Shown: positions 10,097 to 19,909 of the stretch, one piece after another
Layout of the letters: every line of letters starts with the position of its first letter
How positions within the stretch are numbered: the stretch's first letter is position 1
NCBI GenBank assembly: GCA_003164715.1
Contig: PLTZ01000030.1
Location: forward strand, 24,504 to 88,503
Reading direction: 5' to 3'
Length of the DNA stretch: 64,000 bases
From: Opitutaceae bacterium
Lineage (GTDB): Bacteria; Verrucomicrobiota; Verrucomicrobiia; Opitutales; Opitutaceae
Made by a program: the position numbers and the translations under genes
The notes under the pieces: model-generated
What the model was told of the DNA's origin: nothing
Seen by the model: the letters and a program-made list of their open reading frames with translations, nothing else
Databases searched by the model: none

Positions 10097-10729
10097 ATGG
10101 CCTTTATCAACTGTATGAGCGCAGCCCCAAAGGAGCGGAAACCGTGGCCGATGAAGTGGATCGTGGTCGCGATCCTGGTGTTCATCCCCGTCTACACCTA
10201 CCTGACCCTGCACTTCCGCCGCCCGGGACCCTCGTTCAACCCTTACCGGGACATGCGCGACCGCGCCGATGTCATCCGGCTGCTGAAGGCCGGCTACCGG
10301 CGCGTGTCGATTGACGCCAGCCGCCTGGTCGACGATGACGTACCGAGGGCGGCCTCGGCCGGCGCCCCCGCCCCCGGGGGGCTTCCCGACGAGCTGAGGA
10401 AAACGCTCGTCGAGTCCCCACTCCTGCCGCTTGAGGTCAACTCCGTGTCGGCGGCGCCGACGGCCGTCGCCGGCATCGGCTACTCGATCGCGCTCACGTA
10501 CACGATCCCCGACAACAAGCGCCAGCTCTCGGGGGCCCACCTGTACGAGCGCACGGGCGAGGTGGTCATCGTCGCGGACTTTGAGCGCCTGGCCGGGGGG
10601 CTCCTCTCGAGGACGCGCGAGGGGGCGGCGCTCCTTGAGGTCCCGCCGGGCTCGCTGAAGCCGGGCACCTACAAGGTGACGCTCGTCGGGGAGCGCGCGT
10701 CGCGCTCGTGGCCGCTGAGCGTGCGCTAG
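10097..10729 (+). CDS. membrane-anchored hypothetical protein
   Basis: MAFINCMSAAPKERKPWPMKWIVVAILVFIPVYTYLTLHF; N-terminal TM then soluble domain. The longer 8603..10729 ORF upstream part is antisense to proS. Confidence 0.6.
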   Translation: MAFINCMSAAPKERKPWPMKWIVVAILVFIPVYTYLTLHFRRPGPSFNPYRDMRDRADVIRLLKAGYRRVSIDASRLVDDDVPRAASAGAPAPGGLPDELRKTLVESPLLPLEVNSVSAAPTAVAGIGYSIALTYTIPDNKRQLSGAHLYERTGEVVIVADFERLAGGLLSRTREGAALLEVPPGSLKPGTYKVTLVGERASRSWPLSVR

Positions 10730-10798
10730 GGCGGGCGCTTCCCCGTTGAGAGGTCCCTTGACGAAACGCGCCGCTTCCCTGAGAACGCCCTTCTGCAC

Positions 10799-12142
10799 AT
10801 GACCAACGAAAACGGTCAACCTTCCCCCGCCGCCCCTTCGACCGCACAGGCGACGACCATCAAGCCCACGGACCTCCGCGGGATCCTCCAGTACGTCCCC
10901 AGGTTCCAGGGCCAGATCTTCGTCATCGCGATCGACGGCTCCATCGTCGCCGACGAGAATTTCGGCAACCTGCTGGTCGACATCGCCGTCCTTCGGAGCC
11001 TCGGGATCAAGGTTGTCCTGGTGCACGGGATCGGCCACCAGCTCCAGGAGCTTTCCGCGCTGAGGGGCGTGCCCATATCGAACAGCGACGGCACCGGCGT
11101 CACGGACGCGGCGACGCTCGACCTTTCCATCCGTGCCTCCTCGCGCGTCGCGCATCTGATCCTCGAGGGGCTGACCGGCAGCTCGCTCAAGGCAGCGATC
11201 ACCAACGCCGTCCGCGTGGTTCCGGTCGGCATCCTGAAGGGGATCGACCAGCAGCTGACGGGCAAGGTGGACCGGATCGACATGGACCTGCTGACGATGC
11301 TGATCGAGCGCCAGGTCGTGCCGCTCATCTCCCCGGTCGCGTTCGGCCCGGACGGCAAGTCCCTGCGGGTCAACTCCGACCTCCTCGCCGCCGAGACGGC
11401 GCAGGCCCTTCAGGCGACGAAGATCATCTACCTGGCGCCGACGCCGGGTCTGGAGATCGAGGGCAACGTGAGGCACGAGATCTCGGTGGATGCCCTGCGC
11501 ACGCTCCTGAGCGAGCATCCGGAGCAGATCGCGGAGACCAGCCGCAGCAAGGCCACGCACGCGGTGCGGGCGATCGAGTCGGGGACCGCGCGGGTCCACG
11601 TCGTCGACGGCCGCGTCTTCGACGGTCTCCTGAACGAGATCTTCTCGAACGAGGGGGTCGGCTCGCTCGTCTACGGCAACGACTACCAGCAGATCCGCAA
11701 GGCGACGCGCCGGGACGCGAGGCTCCTCTACAACCTGACGAGGAACGCCGTCAGGCGCGAGGAGCTGATCCACCGCACCCAGCAGGCGATCGAGAAGAAC
11801 ATCGACGATTTCTTCGTGTTCGAGGTGGACGAGGCCGTCATCGCGTGCGTGACGCTCATGTTCTACCCCGACCAGCCCGAGACGGCCGAGATCGGGTCGC
11901 TCTACGTGCTGCCCTTCTACCACAACCGGGGGATCGGCAAGAAGATGGTGGAGTACGCGTGCCTCCAGGCGAAGGAGCGGGGTGCGAAGCGGGTCATCGC
12001 CCTCTCGACCCAGAGCTTCGGGTTCTTCAGCAACGTGTGCGGGTTCGAGGAGAGCACGAAGGAGATCCTTCCCGAGGCGAGGCTCAAGCAGTACGACGAG
12101 AGCGGGCGCAACGCCAGGGTCCTGACGAGAGATATCCCGTAA
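10799..12142 (+). CDS. argA: amino-acid N-acetyltransferase (N-acetylglutamate synthase; kinase-like domain + GNAT domain)
   Basis: AAK-like VLVHGIGHQLQELSALRG and C-terminal GNAT IGSLYVLPFYHNRGIGKKMVEYA. Confidence 0.9.
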   Translation: MTNENGQPSPAAPSTAQATTIKPTDLRGILQYVPRFQGQIFVIAIDGSIVADENFGNLLVDIAVLRSLGIKVVLVHGIGHQLQELSALRGVPISNSDGTGVTDAATLDLSIRASSRVAHLILEGLTGSSLKAAITNAVRVVPVGILKGIDQQLTGKVDRIDMDLLTMLIERQVVPLISPVAFGPDGKSLRVNSDLLAAETAQALQATKIIYLAPTPGLEIEGNVRHEISVDALRTLLSEHPEQIAETSRSKATHAVRAIESGTARVHVVDGRVFDGLLNEIFSNEGVGSLVYGNDYQQIRKATRRDARLLYNLTRNAVRREELIHRTQQAIEKNIDDFFVFEVDEAVIACVTLMFYPDQPETAEIGSLYVLPFYHNRGIGKKMVEYACLQAKERGAKRVIALSTQSFGFFSNVCGFEESTKEILPEARLKQYDESGRNARVLTRDIP

Positions 12143-12188
12143 CCAAAACGCCGATGCGGCGTCTATGGTTTCGTACATTATCCTTCCC

Positions 12189-12581
12189 ATGATTCCCTAC
12201 ACACTCAAAGACATCCCCCTCTACAGGCCTCTCCCGCTGCTTCGCGCGGCGGCCGGCGCGGCGGCGCTGGCGTCCGTCCTCGTCCTCACCTCCGGCTGCG
12301 TGGTCGCCGTCCGTCCGGCGCCCGTCGCCACCGTCTACGCCGAACCCGCCGAGGTCGTCGTAACCGAGGAGCCACCCGCGCCCGTCGCGGAGATTGTCGG
12401 CGTCGCCCCCGGTCCCGGCTTCATCTGGATCGGCGGCTACTACCACTGGTACGGCAACCGCTGGGTTTGGTACCGCGGCCACTATGAGCGCCCGCCCCAC
12501 CCAGGCGCAGTCTGGGCGCGCGCGCGCTACGAGTTCCGCGGCGGCAGGCGCGTTTACATCCGCGGATACTGGCGCCAATAA
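12189..12581 (+). CDS. lipoprotein with YXWGXW-like repeats
   Basis: Lipobox VLVLTSGC; WIGGYYHWYGNRWVWYRGHYERPPHPGAVW. Confidence 0.7.
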   Translation: MIPYTLKDIPLYRPLPLLRAAAGAAALASVLVLTSGCVVAVRPAPVATVYAEPAEVVVTEEPPAPVAEIVGVAPGPGFIWIGGYYHWYGNRWVWYRGHYERPPHPGAVWARARYEFRGGRRVYIRGYWRQ

Positions 12582-12587
12582 TCGGCG

Positions 12588-13052
12588 CTAGTCCCTCACC
12601 TCGACGACCGCCTGGATCTCGGCGGTCGCCCCCCTGGGCAGCCCGTTCACGGCCACCGCGGCCCTCGCGTGGCGCCCCGCCTCGCCGAACACCTTGACGA
12701 AGAGGTCGCTCGCGCCGTTGATCACGGCCGGGCTGTCCGCAAACCCGTCGACGGCGTTCACGAACCCGCTGACGAAGACGATCCGGGCCACCCGGTCGAG
12801 CGACCCCAGGGCCGCCTTCACGTTGGCGAGCGTGTTGAGGGCGCAGTTCTCGGCCGCCTTCGCGCCGCTCTGGACCGTCTGCTCGCGCCCCACCGCTCCG
12901 GCGTGCGTGAGCTTGCCGTCGATGATCGGAAGCGTGCCGGCGCAGTACAGGAGGCTCCCCGTCTGCACCGACGGAACGTAGCTTCCGGCGGCGGCCGGAG
13001 GCGGGGGAAGGACGAGGCCGAGTTCGGCGAGCTTGGATTCCGGGTGGGTCAT
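12588..13052 (-). CDS. RidA/YjgF family protein
   Basis: SVQTGSLLYCAGTLPIIDGKL...NTLANVKAALGSLDRVARIVFVSGFVN...EIQAVVEV. Confidence 0.85.
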   Translation of the reverse strand: MTHPESKLAELGLVLPPPPAAAGSYVPSVQTGSLLYCAGTLPIIDGKLTHAGAVGREQTVQSGAKAAENCALNTLANVKAALGSLDRVARIVFVSGFVNAVDGFADSPAVINGASDLFVKVFGEAGRHARAAVAVNGLPRGATAEIQAVVEVRD

Positions 13053-13152
13053 TGAGTCCACTCTTGCCCGCGCCGGAAGAATTTCGAAGCAAAAACTGGC
13101 GTTGCACGGACCGGCCCGTTGCTCCACACACTTCCCGACCCACGGCCAACGC

Positions 13153-14487
13153 ATGGTATCACGCTTCTTCAAACTCGAAAGCCGCGGAACGACGCCGTTC
13201 CGGGAGTTTCAGGCCGGCCTGACGACCTTCGCGGCGATGGCCTACATCCTCGCGGTGAATCCGTCCATCCTGGCGAACACCGGCATGGACAAGGGCGCCC
13301 TGGTCACCGTCACCGCGATAACGGCCGCCGTCGCGACGACGCTCATGGCGCTCTTCACGAACTACCCGATCGCCATGGCGCCCGGGATGGGAATCAACGC
13401 GTTCTTCACGTTCACGATCTGCTTGGCGATGCACGTGCCCTGGAGCGAGGCGCTCGGCATGGTCCTCATTAACGGCGTCATCTTCCTGTCGCTCTCCGTC
13501 TCCGGCATCCGCGAGAAGATCATCGCCTCGATCCCGCTCGGGCTGAAGATCGCCGTGACCTGCGGCGTGGGCCTCTTCATCGCCTTCATCGGGCTGCAGA
13601 AGGGCGGCGTCATCGTGTCCAACCCCGCGACCTACGTCGGGCCGGGCGACTTCACGGCGGGTCCCGTCGCCCTCTGCCTTGCCGGGATCGTGCTCACGTC
13701 GCTCCTGGTCGCGCGCAAGGTGCCTGGGGCGATCGTCCTGAGCATCCTCGTGGTCACCGTCGCGGGGCTCTTCACTCCCGACGGGGCGGCCGGCAGGGTG
13801 ACCGACCTGAGCAAGGGGGTCTTCGCGTACCCGGTCTCCGCCGCGCCCGTGTTCTGGAAGCTGACCTTCGGCTTCCTCAGGAGCTGGGAGAAGTTCCAAG
13901 CGGCCCTGCCCCTCATCTTCACGCTCCTCCTGGTCGACATGTTCGACAACATCGGGACCCTGATCGGGGTCACCAAGCGCGCCGGGCTACTCGACAAGGA
14001 GGGCCGCCTGCCGCGGGCGGGCCGCGCGCTCCTGGCCGACTCGATCGCGACCATCCTCTCGGCCCTGTGCGGCACCTCGACCGTCGTCAGCTACATCGAG
14101 TCCGCCTCCGGCGTCGAGGCGGGCGGCAGGACCGGCCTCACGGCCATCTGGGTGGCCGTGTTCATGCTGCTCGCCCTCTTCCTCACGCCGCTCATCCTGG
14201 CGGTACCGGCCTGCGCGACCGCGCCCGCGCTCGTCGTCGTCGGGATCTTCATGATGCAGTCCGTTGTGGAGATCGACATGACCCGGTTCGAGGACGCGGC
14301 CCCGGCGATCCTCACGATCTTCGCGATTCCGCTCACCTTCAGCATCGCGAAGGGTATTGGGATCGGGCTCATCTGCTCGGTCCTGCTCGGGATCGGGCTC
14401 GGCAAGGCGCGCGCGATCCCTCCGATCGGCTACGCCGTGGCCGCCATGTTCTTCCTGTCGTTCTTCAAGATATGGCCCTTCCGGTGA
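13153..14487 (+). CDS. NCS2-family purine (hypoxanthine/guanine/xanthine) permease
   Basis: FREFQAGLTTFAAMAYILAVNPSILANTGMDKGALVTVTAITAAVATTLMALFTNYPIAMAPGMGINAFF is an AzgA-like signature. Confidence 0.9.
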   Translation: MVSRFFKLESRGTTPFREFQAGLTTFAAMAYILAVNPSILANTGMDKGALVTVTAITAAVATTLMALFTNYPIAMAPGMGINAFFTFTICLAMHVPWSEALGMVLINGVIFLSLSVSGIREKIIASIPLGLKIAVTCGVGLFIAFIGLQKGGVIVSNPATYVGPGDFTAGPVALCLAGIVLTSLLVARKVPGAIVLSILVVTVAGLFTPDGAAGRVTDLSKGVFAYPVSAAPVFWKLTFGFLRSWEKFQAALPLIFTLLLVDMFDNIGTLIGVTKRAGLLDKEGRLPRAGRALLADSIATILSALCGTSTVVSYIESASGVEAGGRTGLTAIWVAVFMLLALFLTPLILAVPACATAPALVVVGIFMMQSVVEIDMTRFEDAAPAILTIFAIPLTFSIAKGIGIGLICSVLLGIGLGKARAIPPIGYAVAAMFFLSFFKIWPFR

Positions 14488-14504
14488 AGGAGTAAGGCAG
14501 CGCC

Positions 14505-16199
14505 ATGTCCAGGACCACGGCAAGGTTCGTCTTCGCGCTCACGAGCGCGTTCTTTGCGGTGTTCTTCCTGTGGCCGATCCTGCAGATCCTGAAGGGCGGA
14601 TTCACGGACGAGAACGGCCGGCCGACCCTCGCGTTCCTGGAGGCCCTCCTGAGCGACCCGACCTACCTTGGGGCGCTCATGAATTCGTTCCTGCTCGCGT
14701 GCGCCGGGACGGCGATGGCGTTTCTGATCGCGCTCCCGCTCGCCGCCGTCTCGGACCGCTTCCTGTTCCCCTTCAAGGGGTTTCTAAATTCCGCGGTCCT
14801 GATCCCCATGATCCTTCCGCCCTTCGTCGGGGCAATAGGCATCAAGCAGATCTTCGGCCAGTACGGGTCCGTGAACACACTCCTGATCGACCTGGGCCTC
14901 AGGCCCCGCGGCTGGACGTTCGACTGGTTCGCGGCGAACCAGTTCTGGGGCGTCGCTGTGGTCGAGGCGCTCTCGCTCTACCCGATCATCTACCTTAATG
15001 CCGTCGCCGCGCTGGCGAACGTCGACCCGGCCATGGAGGAGGCGGCCCAGAACCTCGGCTGCACGGGCCTGAGGCGCTTCCGCAGGATCACGCTGCCGCT
15101 CATCCACCCCGGCCTGTTCGCGGGCGGCACGATCGTTTTCATCTGGGTCTTCACGGAACTCGGCACGCCGCTGGTCTTCGACTACTCGAAGGTGACGAGC
15201 GTCCAGATCTATTACGGCCTGAAGGACATCGGCGGAAACCCGTTCCCGTACACGCTTGTCGCCGTGATGCTCGCAAGCTCGGTGGCGATCTACGCGGTCG
15301 GCAAGGGCGTCTTCGGCAGGACGGGCCACGCGATGATGGCCAAGGCGACGGCGACCGGCGGCGCGCGCGCGCTGCCGCGGCCCCAGGCGTGGCTCTGCAC
15401 GCTCCTCTTCTGCGCGGTCACGCTTGTCGCGATCCTTCCGCACCTGGGCGTCGTGCTGATCGCGTCGTCAAAGGATTGGTACGCAAGCGTGCTCCCGACG
15501 GGCCCCACGCTCGACAATTACCGGGCCGCGCTCGGGCACGAGCTGACGGTTCCCGCGATCGCAAACAGCCTGAAGTACGCGAGCGTCTCGACCGTGATCG
15601 ACGTGTTCCTCGGCGTCGCGATCGCCTACGTCGTGGTCCGCACCAAGATGGCCGGCCGGCACGTGCTCGACTTCCTCGCGATGCTGCCGCTCGCGGTCCC
15701 CGGGATCGTGCTCGCGTTCGGCTACCTCGCCATGTCGCACGAGGGGCGCCTCTTCGCGTTCATCAACCCGGTGCGCAACCCCACGGTGCTGCTCATCGTC
15801 GCCTACTCGATCCGCAGGCTCCCCTACGTCGTGCGCTCGGCCGCGGCCGGCTTCCAGCAGACGAGCCCGGTGCTCGAGGAGGCGGCGGAGAACCTCGGCT
15901 GCCCGCCGCTGCGGGCGATGGTGCGGATCACGCTGCCGCTCATCGCGGCGAACCTGATGGCGGGAGCGCTCCTTGCGTTCGCCTTCGCGATGCTCGAGGT
16001 GAGCGACTCGATCATCCTCGCCCAGAAGATGGTCTATTTCCCGATCACGAAGGCCATCCTCGAGCTCTTCCAACTCCTCGGCGACGGCAAGTTCCTCGCG
16101 TGCGCGCTCGGAGTCTGGGCAATGATCTTCCTCGGGACCATGGTCGCAGGGGCGAGTATCCTCCTCGGCAAGCGCCTGGGGGTCCTCTTCCGGGTGTGA
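14505..16199 (+). CDS. ABC transporter permease, two fused BPD_transp_1 domains (Fe3+/thiamine-type)
   Basis: Two EAA loops: EEAAQNLGCTGLRRFRRITLPLIHPGL and EEAAENLGCPPLRAMVRITLPLIAANL. Confidence 0.92.
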   Translation: MSRTTARFVFALTSAFFAVFFLWPILQILKGGFTDENGRPTLAFLEALLSDPTYLGALMNSFLLACAGTAMAFLIALPLAAVSDRFLFPFKGFLNSAVLIPMILPPFVGAIGIKQIFGQYGSVNTLLIDLGLRPRGWTFDWFAANQFWGVAVVEALSLYPIIYLNAVAALANVDPAMEEAAQNLGCTGLRRFRRITLPLIHPGLFAGGTIVFIWVFTELGTPLVFDYSKVTSVQIYYGLKDIGGNPFPYTLVAVMLASSVAIYAVGKGVFGRTGHAMMAKATATGGARALPRPQAWLCTLLFCAVTLVAILPHLGVVLIASSKDWYASVLPTGPTLDNYRAALGHELTVPAIANSLKYASVSTVIDVFLGVAIAYVVVRTKMAGRHVLDFLAMLPLAVPGIVLAFGYLAMSHEGRLFAFINPVRNPTVLLIVAYSIRRLPYVVRSAAAGFQQTSPVLEEAAENLGCPPLRAMVRITLPLIAANLMAGALLAFAFAMLEVSDSIILAQKMVYFPITKAILELFQLLGDGKFLACALGVWAMIFLGTMVAGASILLGKRLGVLFRV

Positions 16200-16221
16200 C
16201 CCCGCGGCGCGACGCACCCGG

Positions 16222-17079
16222 ATGACGCTCCTGCTGATCGTCTCAGTCATCTGGGCCTTCTCCTTCGGCCTTATCAAGGGCCTCGGCGGGCTCGACCCCA
16301 CGGCGATCGCCGCGGTCCGCCTCATGATCTCGCTCCTTGTGTTCGCCCCATTCCTGCGACCCCGGCCGCTCGGGGCGGCGCGGATGGCCCGCCTTGCCGC
16401 CATCGGCGCGGTGCAGTTCGGGGCCGTCTACATCCTCTACCTGCGTGCGTACGCCCACCTCCACGCCTTCGAGGTCGCCCTCTTCACCATCACGACGCCC
16501 CTCTTCGTGGCGTTCCTGGACGCGCTCCTTGAGCGCCGGTGGCGCCTGAGCTACGCAGCGGCGGCGGCGCTGTCCGTCGCCGGGGCGGGCGTCGTCCTGT
16601 GGACGTCCGTGGGCGACGCGGGGATCCTCGGCGGCTTCGTGCTCGTTCAGCTTTCGAACCTCTGCTTCGCCGCCGGCCAGCTGGCGTGGCGGCGCGAGAG
16701 GGCCCGCCTGCCTGCCGGCTCGGGCGACGCGTCGGTGTTCGCGCTGCTCTTCGCGGGCGCGCTCGCGCTCACGCTCGCGGTCTCGCTGGCCGCGACGGAC
16801 TGGAGCGCCTTCACCCCGGGGCCCGGCCAGTGGGCCACGATCGCCTACCTTGGCGCCGTCGCCTCCGGGGCGGGCTTCTTCCTCTGGAACGTCGGGGCGA
16901 CGCGCGTCAACGCGGGCGCCCTGGCCGCGTTCAACAACGCGAAGATCCCGCTCGGGATCGCGTGCTCGATCGTCGTCTTCGGGGAGAAGGCGGACCTGGC
17001 ACGGCTCGCCGCGGGGGGCGCGCTCATGGCCCTCGGCGTGTGGGTGGCCGGCGCGGGCCGTGAGGGTTCGGTCAGTTGA
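16222..17079 (+). CDS. EamA/DMT-family transporter
   Basis: ~10 TM protein; two internal homologous halves; VIWAFSFGLIKGLGGLDPTAIAAVRLMISLLVF. Confidence 0.85.
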   Translation: MTLLLIVSVIWAFSFGLIKGLGGLDPTAIAAVRLMISLLVFAPFLRPRPLGAARMARLAAIGAVQFGAVYILYLRAYAHLHAFEVALFTITTPLFVAFLDALLERRWRLSYAAAAALSVAGAGVVLWTSVGDAGILGGFVLVQLSNLCFAAGQLAWRRERARLPAGSGDASVFALLFAGALALTLAVSLAATDWSAFTPGPGQWATIAYLGAVASGAGFFLWNVGATRVNAGALAAFNNAKIPLGIACSIVVFGEKADLARLAAGGALMALGVWVAGAGREGSVS

Positions 17080-18505
17080 AGTCGAACCCCCAGGTGCTCC
17101 TCGCGTAGCCGTAGGCCACCGGCCTCACCGAGGCGAGGGCGCCGAGCGCCGCGTCCGCGGGGACCGCGCCGTAGCGCTCCTCGAACCCGGCGATCCGCCG
17201 CTCATAGTCGGCGAGGAGCCGGGCCTTGGCCTCCGGCTCGGCGAACGAATGCGCGAGCGAGTCCCGGCCGATCGAGAGGATCTCGCCCCACGACAGGTGG
17301 TAGAGGGTGACCGCCGTGTAGTACTCGTCGGTCAGGTTCGAGTCCCACATGCCCCGGTCGTCGGTGTTCAGGCAGACGGGAACCCCGGTCCGGAGGTATT
17401 CCGGAAACGGGTGCGTGGACAGGTCGGGCACGTAGCCTAGCAGCCGGTTCGAGATCAGGTTGACCTCGATTAGGACCCGCCGCGTCTGCTGCAGGAGCAG
17501 GAGCGTCTCGGGGTCCCTGATGAGGTTGATCCCGTGGCCGATCCTCGACGCCCCAAGGAGCAGCGTGTCGCGCACGTGCCGGTCGGGACCGTCCATCTCC
17601 CCGGCGTGGATCGACAGCGCGAGCGTCGGGTAGCGGGAGCGCAACCTGCGGAACGTCTCGAGGAAGCGCGACGGGTAGCCGTAGCCGTTCTCCTCGATCC
17701 CGGCCATGTTGAGGCCGACCCACAGGTCCCGGTGGGCGTCGACGAACGCGTAGGAGAGTTCGAGGCGGCGCTCCGCGTCCGGCGCGAAGCGCAGGATCGT
17801 GTTCTGGAAGCGCACGGTCACGCCGGTGGCCAGGGCGTCCGGCCGGGCGAGCCTGCGCCTGACGTAGTCCACGGCAAGGGCGTCCGGGATCACGCCTCCG
17901 TCGTTGTCGACCATCCCCATCACGACGAACTGCGTCTCGAGGTAGCCCAGGTGCTCGGCGCCGAAGGCCTTCATGTTCTCGACCAGGAGCTCCGTGACGG
18001 CCGGCAGGCACGTGTTCAGCTGGCCGAGCCGGGGCCAGATGTGGGAGAAGAACTCGAGCCTTCCGTCGCCCGTCCCGTCGAGGCGAAGGCTGTGGCACCA
18101 CCGCTCCCGCTCCTCCGCCGAGAGCGAGGCGAGCGGCACGTACTCGGCCTTGGCCTTCTCGGAGAGCAGCTCGTAGGCCTTCCTGCGGATCGTGCGGAAC
18201 CGCGCGCCCGGATCGATCGCGTCCGGAGCGTCGGAGAACCTCGACCGCGTGTAGAACGTCTCCCCGCCGCTTCTCGCGGGGTCCGTGCAGACGGCGTAGA
18301 TCCACTCGGGCCGGTTGGCCCCCGCCGCGTGGTTGTGCAGGTCCCCGCCCTTCGGCATGTCGTAGAGGAGGGCGTAGAGCTGGGCGGGCGTCGCCCGCCG
18401 CGTGAGTTCGTCGAAGCGCGGGCCGAAGTCCGCGGCGCGCGCACCGAGCGCCGCAAGGAGGAAGAGGCCGGCCACACACCCCAGGGCATGGATTCTAGGG
18501 GCCAT
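17072..18505 (-). CDS. exported adenosine deaminase-family protein (ADGF-like)
   Basis: Signal-like N-term MAPRIHALGCVAGLFLLAALGARA; MPKGGDLHNHAAGA, SIHAGEM, RIGHGINL, VCLNTDDRGM. Confidence 0.85.
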   Translation of the reverse strand: MAPRIHALGCVAGLFLLAALGARAADFGPRFDELTRRATPAQLYALLYDMPKGGDLHNHAAGANRPEWIYAVCTDPARSGGETFYTRSRFSDAPDAIDPGARFRTIRRKAYELLSEKAKAEYVPLASLSAEERERWCHSLRLDGTGDGRLEFFSHIWPRLGQLNTCLPAVTELLVENMKAFGAEHLGYLETQFVVMGMVDNDGGVIPDALAVDYVRRRLARPDALATGVTVRFQNTILRFAPDAERRLELSYAFVDAHRDLWVGLNMAGIEENGYGYPSRFLETFRRLRSRYPTLALSIHAGEMDGPDRHVRDTLLLGASRIGHGINLIRDPETLLLLQQTRRVLIEVNLISNRLLGYVPDLSTHPFPEYLRTGVPVCLNTDDRGMWDSNLTDEYYTAVTLYHLSWGEILSIGRDSLAHSFAEPEAKARLLADYERRIAGFEERYGAVPADAALGALASVRPVAYGYARSTWGFDFN

Positions 18506-18556
18506 GAGCCACCCAAGCCCCGACGGGACGGCCGCGCAAGCCATCTTGCGCCGCCC

Positions 18557-19900
18557 CTAAGCGAGTCCGAGGTCCGCGCGCGCCGCGCCCAGGAGCCTGT
18601 CGAGCCCCGAGCGGACGGCCTCCTGCGTGGGGCCCTCGACCAGGAACCTCAGCTTGGGCTCCGTCCCGGAATACCGCACGAGGACCCGGCCCCCGCCGCC
18701 GAGCTCCCGCTCGAGCCCCTTCACGGCGCCGCAGAGGCCGGCAAGCGACTCGACCGGCCGCTTCTCGCGCACCCCGAGCGTGGCGGATAGCTGGGGACAT
18801 TTCTTGAGCACCTTGCGCAGCTCCGAGAGCGGGCGGTCCGTCTCGGCCATGACCCCGGCGATCTTCAGGGCCGCCGCAAGGCCGTCGCCCGTCGGGCTGA
18901 ATTCGAAGTTCAGGATGTGCCCCGAGGACTCGCCCCCGAGGCAGGCGCCGAGTTCGCGCATCTTCTCCGCGACGTAGCGGTCGCCGACATCGGTCCGGAC
19001 GACCCGGCCACCCGCGGCCCCGACCGCCAGGTCGACCCCGAGGTTGCTCTGCACCGTGACGACGAGCGTGTTGCGGGCGAGCGTCCCGCGGGCGAGCGCG
19101 TGGGTCGCAAGGATGGCCAGAAGCTCGTCGCCGTCGAGCAGCTGGCCCTTCTCGTCGCACATGACGCAGCGGTCGCCGTCGCCGTCGTGGGCGGCCCCGA
19201 GCCGTGCGCCGCTCGAGAGGACGAGGGCTGCGAGGGCCTCCGGGTGCTCGCTGCCCACGCCGGCGTTGATGTTCCGCCCGTCCGGCCGGTTCCCCACGCA
19301 GGAGACCTCCGCCCCCAGCGCCGCGAACACGGCCGGGCTAGAGGCGCAGGTCGCGCCGTTCGCGGTGTCGAGCGCGACCCTCCAGCCGCGCAGCGATCCG
19401 GGCGGCAGGATGCGCGCGGCGTCCGCGATGTACGCCTCCAGGGCGGATTCGCCGGGCAGCTCCCCGGCGGCCCCGGAAGGCGCGCCGCCGGCCGGGGGCA
19501 GGAGCGACTCGATCTCGGCCTCCTCGGCGTCGGTGAGCTTCGAGCCGTCGCTACCAAAGAACTTCACGCCGTTGTCGCAGGCCGGGTTGTGCGACGCCGT
19601 GATCACGGCGCCGAGCGCGGCACGGTCGAGCCGGGAGGCGCGCGAGACGGCCGGAGTGGGGACGATGCCGAGCGACACGGCCCGCGCGCCGCCCGCGTTT
19701 AAGCCCGCGCCTACCGCGCGCGCGAGCGAGGCGCCCGAGTGGCGGGTGTCGCGGCCGATCACGACCTTTCCCCCTCGCACGCCGCGCGCCCCAAGCCAGT
19801 GCGCGGCCGCCATGCCGATCCGGGCGAAGAACGCCTCGTTGACGACGTCGCCGCCATAGGCCCCCCGAATGCCGTCCGTTCCAAAGAAAAGCCTCTTCAT
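18557..19900 (-). CDS. glmM: phosphoglucosamine mutase
   Basis: LFFGTDGIRG, VITASHNPACDNGVKFFG, DGDGDRC, VRYSGTEPKLR. Confidence 0.93.
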   Translation of the reverse strand: MKRLFFGTDGIRGAYGGDVVNEAFFARIGMAAAHWLGARGVRGGKVVIGRDTRHSGASLARAVGAGLNAGGARAVSLGIVPTPAVSRASRLDRAALGAVITASHNPACDNGVKFFGSDGSKLTDAEEAEIESLLPPAGGAPSGAAGELPGESALEAYIADAARILPPGSLRGWRVALDTANGATCASSPAVFAALGAEVSCVGNRPDGRNINAGVGSEHPEALAALVLSSGARLGAAHDGDGDRCVMCDEKGQLLDGDELLAILATHALARGTLARNTLVVTVQSNLGVDLAVGAAGGRVVRTDVGDRYVAEKMRELGACLGGESSGHILNFEFSPTGDGLAAALKIAGVMAETDRPLSELRKVLKKCPQLSATLGVREKRPVESLAGLCGAVKGLERELGGGGRVLVRYSGTEPKLRFLVEGPTQEAVRSGLDRLLGAARADLGLA

Positions 19901-19909
19901 TTCTTCCAG

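Noticed and set aside
10079-12190. 703-aa minus-strand ORF
   Set aside because: Antisense to argA, composition typical of high-GC shadow ORFs, no recognisable motifs
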